A stretch of 8,204 nt of DNA from positions 1 through 8,204 of the forward strand of contig JAATVT010000175.1 of NCBI GenBank assembly GCA_014523685.1. The letters are read 5' to 3'. The DNA comes from Nitrososphaerales archaeon TH5893. Lineage in GTDB: Archaea; Thermoproteota; Nitrososphaeria; Nitrososphaerales; Nitrososphaeraceae. How positions within the stretch are numbered: the first letter of the stretch is position 1; the number at the start of each line of letters is the position of its first letter. Below, in pieces: positions 1 through 6,080 of this stretch. Position numbers and translations under genes: made by a program. A model generated the notes under the pieces. It saw only the letters and a list, made by a program, of their open reading frames with translations. It searched no databases and was not told the DNA's origin.

Positions 1-150
1 GAAGGCATGGCCACAAAGTTAATGTACTTCAAAGAAAATTTGGATGAGCTGTATAAGCGAAGGTTACAGATCTTCAATTATGCTCGTGAGAACTTGATTT
101 GGGAGAAGAATGAAAAGTTCATATCAGAGGCCTATAGGAGTTGCACATAA
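1..150 (+). CDS. 3' end of a gene, possibly a GT4-type glycosyltransferase (partial)
   Basis: Frame 1 is open from the window edge through 49 codons to a TAA at 148-150. The peptide begins EGMATKLMYF and ends FISEAYRSCT. Its tail, ARENLIWEKNEKFISEAYRS, resembles the C-terminal helices of GT-B fold (GT4) glycosyltransferases, where an 'AR..(F/L).WE...e.l...Y' pattern is common. The methyltransferase and family 2 glycosyltransferase downstream make that reading attractive. Only the C-terminus is visible, so the catalytic E-x7-E region cannot be checked and the family call is an inference. A hairpin plus T-run follows the stop directly, which supports this being a real gene end. The two ATG codons inside the fragment are unlikely starts, because the frame stays open to the left edge. 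Confidence 0.7.
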   Translation, partial: EGMATKLMYFKENLDELYKRRLQIFNYARENLIWEKNEKFISEAYRSCT

Positions 151-151
151 A

Positions 152-179
152 GTAGTGTCTCGGGCCACTACAAATTTTT
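152..179 (+). terminator. Hairpin and T-run after the first gene
   Basis: GTAGTG (152-157) pairs perfectly with CACTAC (166-171) across an 8-base loop and is followed by TTTTT at 175-179. It begins one base after the TAA stop of the upstream gene. Archaeal termination mainly needs the T-run; the hairpin is suggestive but not required. Confidence 0.5.
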
Positions 180-310
180 GGGTCATGTCTTATGAGCCAG
201 ATCTATAGGATACAGATAATACTTCAGTAATCATAGTAGCTACTACGGTGTAATACGACAGTATCTCTTCCTATTGTAGTTCTGGTTTTTCTACACTTCA
301 ACAGAACAAG

Positions 311-319
311 AAATAATTA
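311..319 (+). promoter_or_regulatory. TATA-like box for the methyltransferase gene
   Basis: AAATAATTA is centred about 29 bases before the GTG at 344, which would place transcription initiation at or within a few bases of the start codon (leaderless or nearly so). A GGAGGG run at 320-325 lies 18 bases from the GTG, too far for a normal Shine-Dalgarno, so the TATA spacing is the better support for the start. Confidence 0.4.
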
Positions 320-343
320 GGAGGGCAGTACGAAACTGCATTA

Positions 344-970
344 GTGTCCTACATTCCCAAAGAATACTGGCTTGAAAGAGGAAAAGTGTACAAACAAGAA
401 TTTCGATATAACAAGAAATTCATGCTTCAAGAACAGATATTGGTTGAGTATTTAAGAAAGAACATTTCATTTTCAACAGTACTTGAAGTGGGATGTGGAT
501 TTGGTCGGATTACAAAAATAATCCTTTCAAACTTTCCTGAGGTTACAGAATATGTTGCTGTGGACCTTTCACCGGACCAAATAGAGAATGCCAGGAATTA
601 TGTCATGGGATCAGACAAGAGAGGGGTTCTAAAATTCATAGTATCAGATATCCAGTCACTGGAAATGAATTTGAAGTATGACCTTGTGATTGCACCAGAA
701 GTTCTCTTACATATTTTACCATCAGAAATCAAAGAAGTACTAGTAAAAATGGTAGGATGGTCTAGAAGGAACGTTGTGAACATTGATTGGTATGAGGACG
801 TCACCCCACGAAAGGCAGCACCGCATAACTTTATCCATAAATACGAAAAAATTTACCATGATATCCCTGGTGTTGTAGAGGTCATAAGAACCCCTATTGT
901 GAAAAAAGGATTACTATCCGGAATTGATACAAAGCAATCTATTTTCCATGTTGTCATAAAAAATGAATGA
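344..970 (+). CDS. Class I SAM-dependent methyltransferase
   Basis: A 208-residue cytosolic Rossmann-fold methyltransferase. Motif I is LEVGCGFGR (residues 47-55, the SAM-binding glycine loop). Motif II is VAVDLSPDQI (71-80), with Asp74 expected to bind the ribose hydroxyls. The adenine-contacting acid is Asp102 in VSDIQSL, and motif IV is YDLVIAPEVLLHI (112-124). The N-terminal stretch with PKEYWLERGKVY resembles methyltransferases found in polysaccharide clusters. The substrate cannot be read from the sequence; the adjacent glycosyltransferases suggest a sugar or a glycan intermediate. The start is GTG: the next upstream stop is at 314-316 and there is no ATG or TTG between. The 128-base gap to the next gene holds a hairpin, so the two may be transcribed separately. 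It is about average length for this fold, with no sign of damage. Confidence 0.9.
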   Translation: MSYIPKEYWLERGKVYKQEFRYNKKFMLQEQILVEYLRKNISFSTVLEVGCGFGRITKIILSNFPEVTEYVAVDLSPDQIENARNYVMGSDKRGVLKFIVSDIQSLEMNLKYDLVIAPEVLLHILPSEIKEVLVKMVGWSRRNVVNIDWYEDVTPRKAAPHNFIHKYEKIYHDIPGVVEVIRTPIVKKGLLSGIDTKQSIFHVVIKNE

Positions 971-1043
971 TATCAATTAATTACCAACCAGTAATAAGAA
1001 GAATCCAGATGAGTTAGCAAGGTCCATTAGTTACCCCCCTTGA

Positions 1044-1080
1044 AATCTGCATATTAGATAAACAAATATGCAAGTAGATT
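1044..1080. repeat. Inverted repeat (imperfect hairpin) before the GT2 gene
   Basis: TGCATATT (1048-1055) and AATATGCA (1065-1072) are perfect inverted copies around a 9-base spacer. Counted instead with an outer arm, AATCT (1044-1048) can pair with AGATT (1076-1080) outside GCATATT/AATATGC, with a 4-base bulge on the 3' side. It lies in the gap between the methyltransferase and glycosyltransferase genes, 19 bases before the TTG at 1099. It could be an operator overlapping the promoter or an RNA hairpin ending the upstream transcript; neither role is proven. Confidence 0.4.
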
Positions 1081-1098
1081 CGTGGCAACTTTAATTAA

Positions 1099-1980
1099 TT
1101 GATTAAGTCAGATATAATCCCCTTGAGTGATTATTTCGCAATTCTCACATGCAGAAATTCACAAGGAAGTATACGTAGCGCTATTGTATCCATATTGAAA
1201 CAGACTATTGTTCCAGAATATATAATAGTTATAAATGATGGATCAACAGATAAAACTATAGATATACTTCAAGAGATACAATCTACACGACCATCTATCC
1301 ATGTGATTGCCCATCCTGATTGGGGTTATGACATAAAAAGGGTAGTCTTGAATTGGAATGAAGCAATTAGATTTTCGAAAGAAAAAAATTTGAAAAGAAC
1401 AAAATACCATCTTATAGCAACGGATGATACCGAATACAGTCCCGATTACGTTGAAACCCTACTACATTCGATGGACTCTGATGAAAAAATAGCTATAGCG
1501 TCAGGTACCTATTCCGAACACATTCCAGTTATGCCTCATGGAGCTGGACGACTAGTGAGTAATTCATTCCTAGAAGACTCCGTGTGGAGAGGGTTTTACC
1601 CCGAAAAAATGGGATATGAATCTGCGGTTCTATATGAGGCAGATCGGTGTGGTTATAACTATTTGGTCCTTTCTAATGCTAGGTTCAAACACACAAGGCC
1701 ATTGGGACAAAGCCATAAATTTTATGAATTTGGAGCCAGTATGCAAACTCTAGGATATCATCCTTTGTTTGCTCTCAGCAGAATTCTAAAATACTTCGTC
1801 ACGGGAGAAGTGACGGGCAGGATTGGTGCATTATACATGCTATATTACTATCTCTCATATCAGCCTAAATTTGAAGGATACGATAGTTTGTACGATGAAA
1901 GAATTAGGAATTACATAAGAACTTATCAGCTAAAAAGACTAAGAAATATAATAACAAATTCTGGCAAAGAAAATGCCTGA
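1099..1980 (+). CDS. Family 2 glycosyltransferase (GT-A fold)
   Basis: A 293-residue GT2 enzyme that would transfer a sugar from a nucleotide- or lipid-activated donor. The N-terminal beta-alpha unit FAILTCRNSQGSI (13-25) is followed by the typical SILKQT and VINDGSTDKT (44-53). The metal-binding DxD-type motif appears as ATDDTEY (107-113), and MGYES (around residues 174-178) lies in the acceptor/catalytic base region. The C-terminal hydrophobic, aromatic segment near FALSRILKYF and LYMLYYYLSY probably associates with the membrane, where lipid-linked glycans are built. The start is uncertain: TTG at 1099 directly follows an in-frame TAA, but a second TTG at 1123 lies about 29 bases after the AT-rich run TTTAATTAA (1090-1098), matching the leaderless spacing of its neighbours. 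The acceptor and linkage are unknown. It converges with the flavoprotein gene on the other strand. Confidence 0.88.
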   Translation: MIKSDIIPLSDYFAILTCRNSQGSIRSAIVSILKQTIVPEYIIVINDGSTDKTIDILQEIQSTRPSIHVIAHPDWGYDIKRVVLNWNEAIRFSKEKNLKRTKYHLIATDDTEYSPDYVETLLHSMDSDEKIAIASGTYSEHIPVMPHGAGRLVSNSFLEDSVWRGFYPEKMGYESAVLYEADRCGYNYLVLSNARFKHTRPLGQSHKFYEFGASMQTLGYHPLFALSRILKYFVTGEVTGRIGALYMLYYYLSYQPKFEGYDSLYDERIRNYIRTYQLKRLRNIITNSGKENA

Positions 1981-1991
1981 ATATCCTCGTC

Positions 1992-1998
1992 AAAAAAA
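1992..1998 (-). terminator. T7 run downstream of the flavoprotein gene
   Basis: Read on the minus strand, the seven A's at 1992-1998 are a T7 run about 53 bases past the flavoprotein stop. T-runs alone suffice for archaeal termination. It lies in the short convergent gap with the GT2 gene. Confidence 0.4.
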
Positions 1999-2050
1999 TA
2001 ACATAAGACAAACTAATGACTTAGTCGCTCAAGTAATTTGTTTTAGAAAG

Positions 2051-3079
2051 CTATAGCGCCCTTACAAGTCTGGTCATTTTGTCAAAACTTATTTCGAAAC
2101 CAAAACGTTTTTCTTCTCTTTTCATATTTGTATACATAGTCATTAGCAATTTGAAGTGTTTTAGTGTGTTCAAGCTGCCACTCATTTTAAGCCTAATTAT
2201 TCGATAAACATCACGATAATATCGAAATTTATTTAGAACCTTTTTGGTATATCTATCATAGTCGAATTTATCGCTATTATCTAAGACTTCAAGGAATAGA
2301 TCTGAGCAAATTAACGAAGGAATTATTCCTTCGCCTAACATTGGGAATACACAGCCAATCGATTCGCCTACGCCTATTATGTTCTTAAGGAAGAATGGTT
2401 TCATAAGCGATGGCGGAGATAGCCTGATGGGCCTACCTATTTTCTTAATAACCCTGGCGGATCGGTTCTTCTGAAAGAATTCTTCGATACCTACATATTT
2501 TCTATCTATATCTCCAGCACCTACATAACCACGTCCACCCCCCAATGGGAAGTACCAAAAGTACCCTCTTGCACCTTTGTATCCTATTACGTAAAACTCG
2601 TTTACGTCATTCACATTTTCTACAAGATATTCATATGCCGGGATGACGAAGTCATGGATAGACTTAGGGAGGAGTGAGCGATGATATCCCGTACAGTCCA
2701 AAACATAATCAAAGTCTGAAGTTGGAAAGCTTTCATGTGTGAACCTTGTCCCGTAGCCAACTTCGATTCCCTTTAACAGGTCATGTTCCCATCTTTTCTT
2801 GTCATAAGTTACAAGCCCCTTTAGATCCAAATATTCAATATTATTCTCAGGCAAATACATCTTCAGTATTTTGCCGCTATGAAGAATATAATTATCAAAA
2901 TTAAGGCCAGCCTTCGCTGAAAATGTCTCAAGCATATTCTTAGATGCCCCCCAAGCACAAACTGGCCAATGACTGTTCATTCCGGAGGATTCGAACACCT
3001 TAACCTTATGTCCTCGATCCTCGAGCATTCTACTGAGATAACTCCCTGCAACTCCAGCACCTACCACCCCAATTTTCAT
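2051..3079 (-). CDS. Geranylgeranyl reductase family FAD-dependent oxidoreductase
   Basis: A 342-residue flavoprotein. The N-terminus has the dinucleotide-binding fold: GAGVAG (residues 7-12) and Glu30 at the end of strand 2 for the FAD ribose. Residues 173-189, YFWYFPLGGGRGYVGAG, fit the YxWxFP-x(7-8)-GxG motif of archaeal geranylgeranyl reductases, which contacts the isoprenoid chain. The second FAD motif is GVGESIGCVFPMLGEGI (236-252), where the usual Gly-Asp is Gly-Glu. The family saturates double bonds in geranylgeranyl lipids and, in some archaea, in the polyprenol carrier of N-glycosylation. This copy is shorter than many characterised reductases (around 390-450 residues). The ATG at 3079 lies about 27 bases past a TATA-like box. 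Position opposite a glycosyltransferase suggests a role with a lipid-linked glycan, but core lipid reduction or another substrate remains possible. Confidence 0.85.
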   Translation of the reverse strand: MKIGVVGAGVAGSYLSRMLEDRGHKVKVFESSGMNSHWPVCAWGASKNMLETFSAKAGLNFDNYILHSGKILKMYLPENNIEYLDLKGLVTYDKKRWEHDLLKGIEVGYGTRFTHESFPTSDFDYVLDCTGYHRSLLPKSIHDFVIPAYEYLVENVNDVNEFYVIGYKGARGYFWYFPLGGGRGYVGAGDIDRKYVGIEEFFQKNRSARVIKKIGRPIRLSPPSLMKPFFLKNIIGVGESIGCVFPMLGEGIIPSLICSDLFLEVLDNSDKFDYDRYTKKVLNKFRYYRDVYRIIRLKMSGSLNTLKHFKLLMTMYTNMKREEKRFGFEISFDKMTRLVRAL

Positions 3080-3102
3080 CAGAAAAAATTATGATGAAAT
3101 AT

Positions 3103-3110
3103 GTTTATAT
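3103..3110 (-). promoter_or_regulatory. TATA-like box for the flavoprotein gene
   Basis: On the minus strand the sequence reads ATATAAAC, centred about 27.5 bases before the ATG at 3079. Initiation would fall at the start codon, giving a leaderless mRNA. Confidence 0.55.
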
Positions 3111-3545
3111 TCTTTAGCGATGAAAGAGCTTTAAACGATAAACATTTTACTATGATTGGGGTCTCGCCCTACTAGTGTAGTTACGCTATTAGATGCATGG
3201 GAATCTTTTCTGGATTATTGAATGAATTAAACAAATGAAGGTTCTCGGTTATGACCAGCAATTCCGAGGAAATTCTAGCATGAAGCCATGTATTTATACT
3301 TGTCAATGAAATCAATCAAAAGAACTTTAACTGAACCCACCAGAATGTAGACGGTCATTCAGAGTCTATCCTGTTGTGATAAAATGAATGAGTGATGTTG
3401 GGATATGACATTTTAACAATAGTCACTAAAAAAACCACTAGAAGAACTATATCTTTTACTAAGAATAAGTTCCAACTAATATCCTAAATGAATACTTATG
3501 TTGAATATGCACGAATTTCGAATTTAGTACAAATATGAGTTTCAC
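3111..3545. other. Long non-coding stretch between divergent promoters
   Basis: This AT-rich gap separates the divergent flavoprotein and beta-helix genes. No ORF longer than 24 codons looks credible. It holds a TATA-like TATTTATA at 3291-3298 with no start codon at the expected distance, a 13-base AAAAGAACTTTAA (3318-3330) repeated at the start of the beta-helix gene (3580-3592), and A-rich runs near 3428-3434. A small RNA from the 3291 box is possible but unsupported beyond the box. Confidence 0.4.
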
Positions 3546-3552
3546 ATATATA
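3546..3552 (+). promoter_or_regulatory. TATA-like box for the beta-helix gene
   Basis: ATATATA is centred 28 bases before the ATG at 3577, the leaderless spacing seen at other genes here. Confidence 0.55.
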
Positions 3553-3576
3553 GTTAATCTACTAGCATCCTTCTGA

Positions 3577-4353
3577 ATGAAAAGAACTTTAATGACTTAC
3601 ATGGTAGCGGCAATAGTGTCATTAGCGGCAATTGGTGCACAAGTCGTGGCTCCAATGAACGCAGTGGCACAGGAAGAACAACCTCCACAGGGAACCGTAG
3701 CGTGTGGACAAGTTGTGCAAGGGAATGTTACATTGACAGCAAATCTCAATTGCACTGGGGACGGATTGATTGTAGGAGATGACGCAACAACAATTAATTT
3801 GAATGGCTTCGGTATATACGGTCCAGGAGCAGACAGCTCAAAAGTTGGAATCGGTGTCTCTGAAGACGGCGTAACTATTAACGGACCAGGCATTATAAGC
3901 GGATTCCAAGCAGGTGTATTAGCAACGGGAGCCAAAGAGCTTGTTGTAACCTCTTTGATTATGCAAAACAACCAAATAGCTGCATTCTTCACAGGAGCAG
4001 ACATGGCATCGGTCCAAGAAAACATAATCAAGAACAATAACATAGGAGTAGCATCTCATTCTGCAAGTGGTCTCAACATCGAAAACGACCTTATGGATGG
4101 GAACGCATTAGCTGGAGTCACATTCGTTAATACCGACGAATCTGCAATGAGTAGCAACAACATTCAAGGAAGCCAGAACGCAATTTTCTTGGATGCACAA
4201 AGCACAGAAAACATAGTTCAACTGAACAATGCACATGACAATGTGGTCGACATAAACAATGCTAACGGACTAGCTCCAAACGTAAATCAAAACACTTACT
4301 CTGACAACAACTGCCAAGTATCAAATCCAAGCGGGCTCTGTATCGGAAGGTAG
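3577..4353 (+). CDS. Secreted right-handed beta-helix (PbH1-type) protein
   Basis: A 258-residue exported protein. Residues 1-31 form a Sec signal peptide: basic MKR, a hydrophobic core, and AVA before Gln32 as probable cleavage site. The mature part is made of irregular beta-helix coils of roughly 20-24 residues with Asn-rich turns, for example GVTINGPGIISGFQAGV (98-114), LVVTSLIMQNNQIAAF and MASVQENIIKNNNIGV, resembling the NosD/pectate-lyase-like PbH1 repeats. Four cysteines (43, 59, 246, 255), two at each end, could form disulfides capping the helix. N-glycosylation sequons are few: NVT (50) and NCT (58). No catalytic residues can be assigned, so a structural or surface glycan-binding role is as likely as an enzymatic one. 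It is visibly less AT-rich than the flanking DNA and has its own promoter. The ATG start fits both the signal peptide and the TATA spacing. Confidence 0.88.
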   Translation: MKRTLMTYMVAAIVSLAAIGAQVVAPMNAVAQEEQPPQGTVACGQVVQGNVTLTANLNCTGDGLIVGDDATTINLNGFGIYGPGADSSKVGIGVSEDGVTINGPGIISGFQAGVLATGAKELVVTSLIMQNNQIAAFFTGADMASVQENIIKNNNIGVASHSASGLNIENDLMDGNALAGVTFVNTDESAMSSNNIQGSQNAIFLDAQSTENIVQLNNAHDNVVDINNANGLAPNVNQNTYSDNNCQVSNPSGLCIGR

Positions 4354-4355
4354 AA

Positions 4356-4368
4356 CTGTTCTGAACAG
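4356..4368. repeat. Perfect 13-base palindrome after the beta-helix gene
   Basis: CTGTTC-T-GAACAG starts two bases after the TAG stop at 4351-4353. With only one central base it cannot form a normal RNA loop without opening inner pairs, so it may be a protein-binding DNA site or part of the 3' end signal together with the T6 run at 4398-4403. Confidence 0.4.
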
Positions 4369-4397
4369 ATAAGGGATTATTTCCCCCCAAAACTCTC

Positions 4398-4403
4398 TTT
4401 TTT
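4398..4403 (+). terminator. T6 run after the beta-helix gene
   Basis: TTTTTT in the pyrimidine-rich context CTCTCTTTTTT, 45 bases after the stop codon, is a typical archaeal T-run terminator. Confidence 0.45.
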
Positions 4404-4639
4404 AATGCGCATGTAAGAATACCAAGTTTTATAATATGGTGGAGGTATTATGAAATCACGTACCGCTTTGTAGAAGGAGTAGGCAAAGTGTAGTATCCTG
4501 CATCATGGACCATTGTAACCCTCATCTTTACCAGTCTCATGAAGGCAGACTGATGAACCTCAATCATTTTTTGTCCAACATAATATAGTCGCCATACGCT
4601 CAATGCCAGGATTCCTAAATATGATATAAAGTAGGAAGC
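4404..4639 (+). other. Gap with promoter, micro-ORF and terminator-like elements; possible small RNA
   Basis: Between the two secreted-protein genes lie, in order: a TATA-like TTTATAATA (about 4429-4436); GGAGGT (4441-4446) just before a 7-codon ORF, MKSRTAL, at 4450-4473; a hairpin CAGTCT/AGACTG (4532-4537 and 4547-4552); and a T6 run at 4567-4572. A transcript from the box would start near 4457 and end near 4572, about 115 bases. That start lies inside the micro-ORF, so the GGAGGT would not be transcribed from this box, which argues against a leader peptide. The small-RNA reading is speculative. Confidence 0.25.
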
Positions 4640-4647
4640 AATAAATT
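4640..4647 (+). promoter_or_regulatory. TATA-like box for the small secreted protein gene
   Basis: AATAAATT is centred 27.5 bases before the ATG at 4671 and supports that ATG over the in-frame GTG at 4662. A second box, ATATAAAG around 4624-4631, would give an 18-base leader. Confidence 0.45.
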
Positions 4648-4670
4648 CGGGGGCTATTATTGTGTGGGTA

Positions 4671-5078
4671 ATGAATACGAGAGTGAAAGTGTCACTGTTT
4701 ATGCATAGCTTAGCTATTTTGACCCTTACGATAGCCCTTCTTGCTTCTGGACCTTTGATATTAGGCATTGCGGCTCAAACCAGCAATATGACTGAAGGAT
4801 CGCAGCCTCTCACAAATGACACTCAAAGCTCTGTTGGCCAAATTCCTGAAGTTGCGCTGCAGTCAGTCCTAGAGCAGACACAAGGCGCAAACGCGACAAG
4901 CTTTGCAATTGGTAATATCATTAACCAAACTGGACTTAGCAATGCTACGCAACAAGGATCAAGCAACACAACATTGAACTCGGTTATAGAAGAGGCAAGA
5001 AATACAAACGCTACAAGCTTCGCTGCGGGTAATATAATTAATCAGACACAGTCCGGGAGTAACATTACTGCTAATTAG
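4671..5078 (+). CDS. Small secreted N-X-T sequon-rich protein with an internal duplication
   Basis: 135 residues from the ATG at 4671. An in-frame GTG at 4662 would add three residues but fits the promoter less well. Residues 1-35 are a signal peptide: basic NTRVK, a long hydrophobic core, and probable cleavage GIAA before Gln36. The mature part of about 100 residues is polar and contains nine N-glycosylation sequons, all with threonine: N39, N49, N74, N85, N91, N99, N113, N124 and N131. Residues 63-87 and 102-126 are a duplication with 17 of 25 identities, sharing NATSFA-x-GNIINQT. There are no cysteines in the mature part and no recognisable enzyme motif. I do not recognise the family. It may be a heavily glycosylated surface or released peptide. 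It follows the other secreted protein but has its own promoter and terminator-like hairpin. Confidence 0.8.
   Translation: MNTRVKVSLFMHSLAILTLTIALLASGPLILGIAAQTSNMTEGSQPLTNDTQSSVGQIPEVALQSVLEQTQGANATSFAIGNIINQTGLSNATQQGSSNTTLNSVIEEARNTNATSFAAGNIINQTQSGSNITAN
4857..5048 (+). repeat. 39-codon tandem duplication within the small secreted gene
   Basis: Two diverged units begin 117 bases apart (4857-4931 and 4974-5048). The conserved core encodes NATSFA-x-GNIINQT, with a sequon at each end. Third codon positions differ in many places, so the duplication is old and the protein sequence appears to be maintained. Confidence 0.75.
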
Positions 5079-5079
5079 T

Positions 5080-5116
5080 CCTGAGATTTAGCCCTCAGGC
5101 TTAGATAATAATTTTG
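5080..5116 (+). terminator. Hairpin with short T-run after the small secreted gene
   Basis: CCTGAG (5080-5085) pairs perfectly with CTCAGG (5094-5099), starting one base after the TAG stop, and a TTTT lies at 5113-5116. The rest of the gap to 5290 is AT-rich without a recognisable gene. Confidence 0.45.
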
Positions 5117-5290
5117 ACTAGTGTTAAGTGCAAGAAACATATTAGAAGTCACTAGAATAAGTTAGTTTGATTCCCTTCCTAGTGTAAAACCTTTGGGCCA
5201 AACCAATGTGTTAATAGCTAATGTAATCTAGTTTCCATCATTATTGAGAGTAACAATAATAACAAGATAGGTTATACAATAAATTATTCT

Positions 5291-6067
5291 GTGAAACTTC
5301 GGAAAGCGGGTTCAGTTTCGACTACGAGCTTTCAACTAGCTGGAAGGAAAATACTCTTAATAGCATACATGACTGGGATATTGTGGCTGCGTCGTAATCC
5401 TATTTCTCTACTCTTCTCGGCTATCAGTCCATTCTCAATATTATTTGTATTATTTGTTGTTAGTAACGGTCAGTACCTCCAGTTCGCCGTTTCTGGAAGT
5501 CTAGTTATGGCTTTGGTAGGTTATGGTCTTGCTCTGGGTCAGGATATATCCTTTTACAAGACTGAATACAAGATCCAAGACGTTTTTGTCGCCTCGCCTG
5601 TATCTTCGCTAACCTATATGACAGGTTTAGCACTGTCACAAATTCTCTTCGGCCTTCCTGCTCTCTTGGTATTGACATTTCTCACCGCCTATCTAGGGAC
5701 ATCTATCACTTTTGTTCCCCTTCTGATTCTCACGATATTCCTTATTTGGGGAGCAATGTCGGCCATGGGTTTCTTCTTGTCTTCTCACATGCTTCACATG
5801 AGAAATGCTACCCAAATAATCTCATTTGTAAATGTAATTTTGGCTGTATTGCCCCCTGTTTATTATTCGATAGAACGACTACCAACTGAACTGCAATATA
5901 TCGCCTACGTGGTACCTACCACTCATGCTTCTCTGATACTCCAATATATAATGGGTATACCCACACCAGAAGAATGGAGCGTAGGACTTGGCTTATCAAT
6001 TCAAGTAATGTATCTAGTGGGCTTTGTACTTCTAGCCAAGACCAAGGCTGTGTGGAGAGACTTATAG
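5291..6067 (+). CDS. ABC-2 type transporter permease
   Basis: A 258-residue polytopic membrane protein with about six hydrophobic segments: roughly 38-58, 63-83, 107-134, 141-164, 173-193 and 229-249. The family signature sits between segments 5 and 6: PPVYYSIERLPTELQYIAY (188-206) followed by VPTTHASLILQ, matching the conserved 'P..Y.I..LP..LQ.I....P.tHa' of ABC-2 permeases. Such proteins pair with an ATPase to export lipids, glycans, drugs or peptides. No ATPase gene is in the window, so the partner must be encoded elsewhere. The substrate is unknown; export of surface material would fit the neighbours. The GTG start is the first start codon in a long open upstream region and leaves a short cytosolic N-terminus; no clear Shine-Dalgarno is visible, and the best AT-rich stretch (about 5258-5266) is a weak TATA box. 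The gene ends 13 bases from the convergent nop10. Confidence 0.9.
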   Translation: MKLRKAGSVSTTSFQLAGRKILLIAYMTGILWLRRNPISLLFSAISPFSILFVLFVVSNGQYLQFAVSGSLVMALVGYGLALGQDISFYKTEYKIQDVFVASPVSSLTYMTGLALSQILFGLPALLVLTFLTAYLGTSITFVPLLILTIFLIWGAMSAMGFFLSSHMLHMRNATQIISFVNVILAVLPPVYYSIERLPTELQYIAYVVPTTHASLILQYIMGIPTPEEWSVGLGLSIQVMYLVGFVLLAKTKAVWRDL

Positions 6068-6080
6068 ACTCCAATCTTAA

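Noticed and set aside
318..325. TAGGAGGG as Shine-Dalgarno for the methyltransferase
   Set aside because: The spacing to the GTG at 344 is 18 bases, too long, and no start codon lies at the usual 5-9 bases in that frame. The TATA spacing suggests a leaderless start.
2983..3001. Minus-strand GGTGTTCGAATCC resembles a tRNA T-arm
   Set aside because: It encodes KVFES of the FAD-binding strand in the flavoprotein, and no acceptor, D-arm or anticodon arm is found around it.
3235..3309. 24-codon ORF beginning MKVLGYDQQF
   Set aside because: No promoter or ribosome-binding signal and no recognisable similarity.
3597..4043. 148-codon minus-strand ORF opposite the beta-helix gene
   Set aside because: It is an antisense shadow of a clear secreted protein; its composition (many Pro, Thr, Cys) mirrors the sense codons.
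4450..4473. 7-codon ORF MKSRTAL with a strong GGAGGT before it, as a leader peptide
   Set aside because: The only good TATA-like box would start transcription inside the ORF, and nothing downstream looks attenuator-like for the next gene.
4448..4768. 106-codon minus-strand ORF across the start of the small secreted gene
   Set aside because: It overlaps the signal-peptide coding region, has no recognisable domain and no promoter at a fitting distance. The plus-strand gene explains the sequence better.
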